Assembly (NCBI RefSeq): GCF_014217545.1
Contig: NZ_CP043178.1
Coordinates: 2,852,001-2,916,000 of the forward strand
Direction of reading: 5' to 3'
DNA length: 64,000 nucleotides
Source: Pseudarthrobacter sp. NBSH8
GTDB taxonomy: Bacteria > Actinomycetota > Actinomycetes > Actinomycetales > Micrococcaceae
The notes beneath the pieces were generated by a model. The model did not search any database and had not been told where the DNA came from. It saw nothing but the letters and a program-made list of their open reading frames with translations. Positions within the stretch are counted from its first letter, which is position 1. Every line of letters starts with the position of its first letter. Positions 61,740-64,000 of this stretch are shown here, piece by piece. The translations under genes and the position numbers were made by a program.

Positions 61740-62720
61740 TCAGGGTGAGACTGTTCTGAATCCAGCGTTGCCCATGGAGGAATCCGGAGTGTTGGAGGAC
61801 CGGGCAGCGTTCCTGTAGCGGTTGCAGTATGAATCATGGCAGAGGTACGAACCTCCCCTCATTGATCGTTGGCTTCCTTGTTCCGGGCCTTTGGGGTTCA
61901 TTTCGGGGGAGATCCGGTAGTAGTCGTGATCGAACCGATCTGCGCACCACTCCCATACGTTCCCTACCATTTGCCAGAGTCCCCAGGCGTTGGGTTCATA
62001 GCTGCGGACAGGCGCCGTGGTGAGTGCCCCGTCTTCCAAGGTATTCACCGTGGGAAACAGCCCCTGCCAGATGTTGCAGCGCCAGCCGTTTTCGGCGTCG
62101 AGCTCGTCGCCCCATGGGTAGCGCATATGCTCGCGCCCGGCCCGTGCAGCACGCTCCCATTGGGCTTCGGTGGCTAATGCCCTATCGGCCCAGGCACAGT
62201 ACGCCTGGGCGTCATTCCAGCTCACGTGGACGACCGGGTGGTCTTCGAGTTTGTCAAGACCCGACAGCCGCCCGTGGGGGTGTCTCCAGTCCGCGCCGCG
62301 GACGCCTACCCACCATGGCGTCCCGGCTGCTGTACCGATGAGGTCTGACGGGTGTGCCTGCACGGCCAGGTGGAAAACGGCGGAAAAGCCGAATACCTCC
62401 GCTTCAGTGCGGTATCCGGTTGCCGAGACAAATTCGGTGAACGCCGTATTGGTCACTGTCGTTGCATCGATTGAGTACGATTCCGTGAACACCCGATGCA
62501 CGGGAGTTTCACCGTCTGCGTTTAGTCCGTCTCGATGTGAGTCGCCCATATCGAAATAGCCTGCCGGGATATGGATCTGTTCAATAGGGTGTGCCCCGTT
62601 GCCAATGTGCCGCGCTGCGCCCCAAGCGGGTGCAGCGCGGCGCGGTTGCGACGCCGGGACACAGCAGTTGGGCCCCTCGGCAGGGTTGCCGTCTGAGACT
62701 GCAGTTCGTCTTTTTGTCAT
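61740..62720 (-). CDS. formylglycine-generating enzyme
   Basis: 326 residues from the ATG at 62720; a TTG 27 nt upstream is the alternative. FGE-sulfatase fold: IPAGYFDMGDSHRDG, DGETPVHRVF, HPVVHVSWNDAQAYCAWA and NVWEWCADRFDHDYY. The copper-site cysteines are intact in GGSYLCHDSYCNRYR (C294 and C299), as in Streptomyces coelicolor FGE, so it is probably active. It oxidises the cysteine of the sulfatase CxPxR motif to formylglycine. It lies between transporter remnants and an alpha-galactosidase; no sulfatase is in the window. Confidence 0.92.
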   Translation of the reverse strand: MTKRRTAVSDGNPAEGPNCCVPASQPRRAAPAWGAARHIGNGAHPIEQIHIPAGYFDMGDSHRDGLNADGETPVHRVFTESYSIDATTVTNTAFTEFVSATGYRTEAEVFGFSAVFHLAVQAHPSDLIGTAAGTPWWVGVRGADWRHPHGRLSGLDKLEDHPVVHVSWNDAQAYCAWADRALATEAQWERAARAGREHMRYPWGDELDAENGWRCNIWQGLFPTVNTLEDGALTTAPVRSYEPNAWGLWQMVGNVWEWCADRFDHDYYRISPEMNPKGPEQGSQRSMRGGSYLCHDSYCNRYRNAARSSNTPDSSMGNAGFRTVSP

Positions 62721-62809
62721 GAGCTTTCGACTATCTGTAGCTACCAATGCTTTCGGCGATGCCCATTTGAGGCTGTGCCGAACATGCCTAAGCTATGGCC
62801 ACATTCCCT

Positions 62810-64000
62810 TCAGGGTGTCATTTGAGTCAGTCGTGCCCATCCGCAACGCGGAACTTTGAGTTTGATAAGGCCCGTCAAGTTCTGCTTCTCTGTGCTGTGC
62901 TTGACTCCGGCTGCATCAAAAACTTCGACGAGAGTCGGCGCCGATCCTTCAACGTCTATCACGACCATGTCCTCGGCCGTGACGTTGAATATCAGGCATT
63001 CCTCACCGATTTGCGTGTCGTACTTAACCACTGACGGCGCGTAGAGCCCAATAACGGTTTGTTTACCGGGACGTCGGGCCAAGACGGTTGTATATCCATC
63101 GATCGGAAGTGAAGGTTCCAGTTGGGCTTCCAGGATGGTCGCACTGCATTGTTTCCACAACCCGAGGAACGCCTTGATCGTATCCAGGTGCCCGCGGTCA
63201 AGTGTTGACAGAGGCATCGAGATCTGTGGAACTCCAAAGAACGCATTCATGAGTTGGCGTGTGCTGACAGCCGGGTCTGCTGTTGGATCCCACATGATGG
63301 GATCTGAGTGAACAATACGACTGCCGGCAAGCATGCGGGCATCGATGATAGCGCCCCGGTTCATGTAGGCGTCTCCGGGGCAGTCGTCGGCGCGTAGAAC
63401 ATTTGCGAAGGGTGCGATTGCGGGGCTTACGTAAGGGTGTCTGAACTCGATAAGGAGGTCGCTGAGTCCCCGGAGCTCCAAAGCGCTATTAAGGTCGGCA
63501 AGAAGCTGCTGCATCGCTTGCCCGACGTCGGGGATATCGCCGTCGGTGGGCGTGGACGCATAGATCATTGATTCGTTGAGGAAATCGATCTTGAGTCCAT
63601 CAAGATCGAAGGTTTCGATGAGGCGGACGCAGGTGCTAACAATGTGCTTTCGAGCTGCAGCGATCCTGGGGTCGTAAATGTGGCAGTTGAGGCTTGGTTT
63701 GAAAGCGGGCGCCAGGTCCGACAGTTCGGCGAAGTCCGCGCTCTCGGTGCCCAACAGCAGCGGTGCCACCCATAGGACTACCCGCATTCCCTTTTTGTGG
63801 ACGGTTTCGATTAATCCCTTTAGGTCAGGGAACTTCTGCGGGTCGGCTGTCCAGTCACCGCATCCTTGGTAGCCCCGCCCGTTTCCGAAGTTTTGCCAGC
63901 CGTCGTCGATGAAGAGCGTTCGGATGCCCAGGTCCGCAGCAACATTGACGTCGGCGAGAATCTTGGTTTCAGAGATGCGTTGGTTATAGGCATACCACGT
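62810..64000 (-). CDS. GH36-type alpha-galactosidase/glycosidase (5' end outside window)
   Basis: 396 codons are present, open to the end of the window. TLFIDDGWQNFGNGRG near the start, MRVVLWVAPLLLG, then DLDGLKIDFL holding the expected nucleophile Asp and RADDCPGD the acid/base; these are typical of clan GH-D (GH36, possibly GH31/GH27-like). The C-terminal 100 residues are a beta-sandwich. It hydrolyses alpha-galactosides or related glycans. It lies 89 bp upstream of the FGE gene on the same strand. Confidence 0.82.
   Translation of the reverse strand, partial: TWYAYNQRISETKILADVNVAADLGIRTLFIDDGWQNFGNGRGYQGCGDWTADPQKFPDLKGLIETVHKKGMRVVLWVAPLLLGTESADFAELSDLAPAFKPSLNCHIYDPRIAAARKHIVSTCVRLIETFDLDGLKIDFLNESMIYASTPTDGDIPDVGQAMQQLLADLNSALELRGLSDLLIEFRHPYVSPAIAPFANVLRADDCPGDAYMNRGAIIDARMLAGSRIVHSDPIMWDPTADPAVSTRQLMNAFFGVPQISMPLSTLDRGHLDTIKAFLGLWKQCSATILEAQLEPSLPIDGYTTVLARRPGKQTVIGLYAPSVVKYDTQIGEECLIFNVTAEDMVVIDVEGSAPTLVEVFDAAGVKHSTEKQNLTGLIKLKVPRCGWARLTQMTP

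Noticed and set aside
58800..64000. insertion sequence or integrase to explain the accessory region
   Set aside because: No transposase or recombinase motif, no terminal inverted repeats and no att-like repeats were found in the window.
1..64000. CRISPR array, tRNA or rRNA genes
   Set aside because: No regularly spaced direct repeats of 24-40 nt, and no rRNA-like or tRNA-like stretch was recognised by eye.

Overview
The window looks like chromosome from a high-GC actinobacterium of the Micrococcaceae (Arthrobacter/Pseudarthrobacter type). The signs are GC-rich codon use, frequent GTG/TTG starts, the succinylase branch of the lysine/DAP pathway, an actinobacterial gluABCD operon, a sigE-rseA-tatB locus, and a gene order (sugar ABC permease, stress-protein/MgtE-N/DUF1003/mrp block, tatB, rseA, sigE, O-methyltransferase, DUF3117, LOG protein, dapE/dapD, DapC with a ferredoxin, typA, ychF, ispH, xseAB) that I recall from the Rv1107c-Rv1238 interval of Mycobacterium tuberculosis.

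Layout. 0-7.4 kb: end of a sugar transporter, magnesium/membrane-protein block, Mrp ATPase, TatB and the SigE/anti-sigma pair. 7.4-10.4 kb: DUF3117, a polytopic glycosyltransferase, a DivIVA-like protein and a LOG-family enzyme. 10.4-13.8 kb: glutamate ABC transporter gluABCD. 13.8-22.8 kb: lysine/DAP genes (dapE, dapD, dapC), an exported lysozyme-like protein, TetR, galE, citrate synthase and ferredoxin. 22.9-34.6 kb: TypA, a secreted SGNH hydrolase, a dipeptide ABC transporter, an LpqW-like lipoprotein next to ychF. 34.7-41.8 kb: RmuC, IspH, exonuclease VII, PPK2 and an AlaA-type aminotransferase. 41.9-45.5 kb: osmoprotectant (betaine-type) ABC transporter. 45.7-55.8 kb: pirin, GlcNAc kinase, two MFS exporters each paired with a regulator, CorA and an ABC-F protein. 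55.9-58.8 kb: mercuric reductase with a divergent MerR regulator and two MerR boxes, then a HAD enzyme.

From about 58.8 kb to the end the character changes. Base composition drops noticeably and gene remnants appear: a carboxymuconolactone-decarboxylase-like fragment, an oligopeptide ATPase tail broken by a TAG in its Walker B/D-loop, and a small gene with a good ribosome binding site but an in-frame TAG, coupled by ATGA to another truncated frame. Between and beyond these lie an intact aminopeptidase C, an intact formylglycine-generating enzyme with its copper-site cysteines, and a GH36-type alpha-galactosidase running off the end. This is an accessory glycan/peptide-use region partly in decay.

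The most general signal is at the level of transcription starts. At least fourteen genes have a TAnnnT hexamer (mostly TAGnnT) exactly 6 nt (one 7, one 8) before the start codon, which is the arrangement of leaderless mRNAs. At the dapE/dapD divergence both promoters are leaderless and lie in one 9-bp inverted repeat. I did not see a clear-cut new defence or mobile system, CRISPR array, tRNA or rRNA gene.
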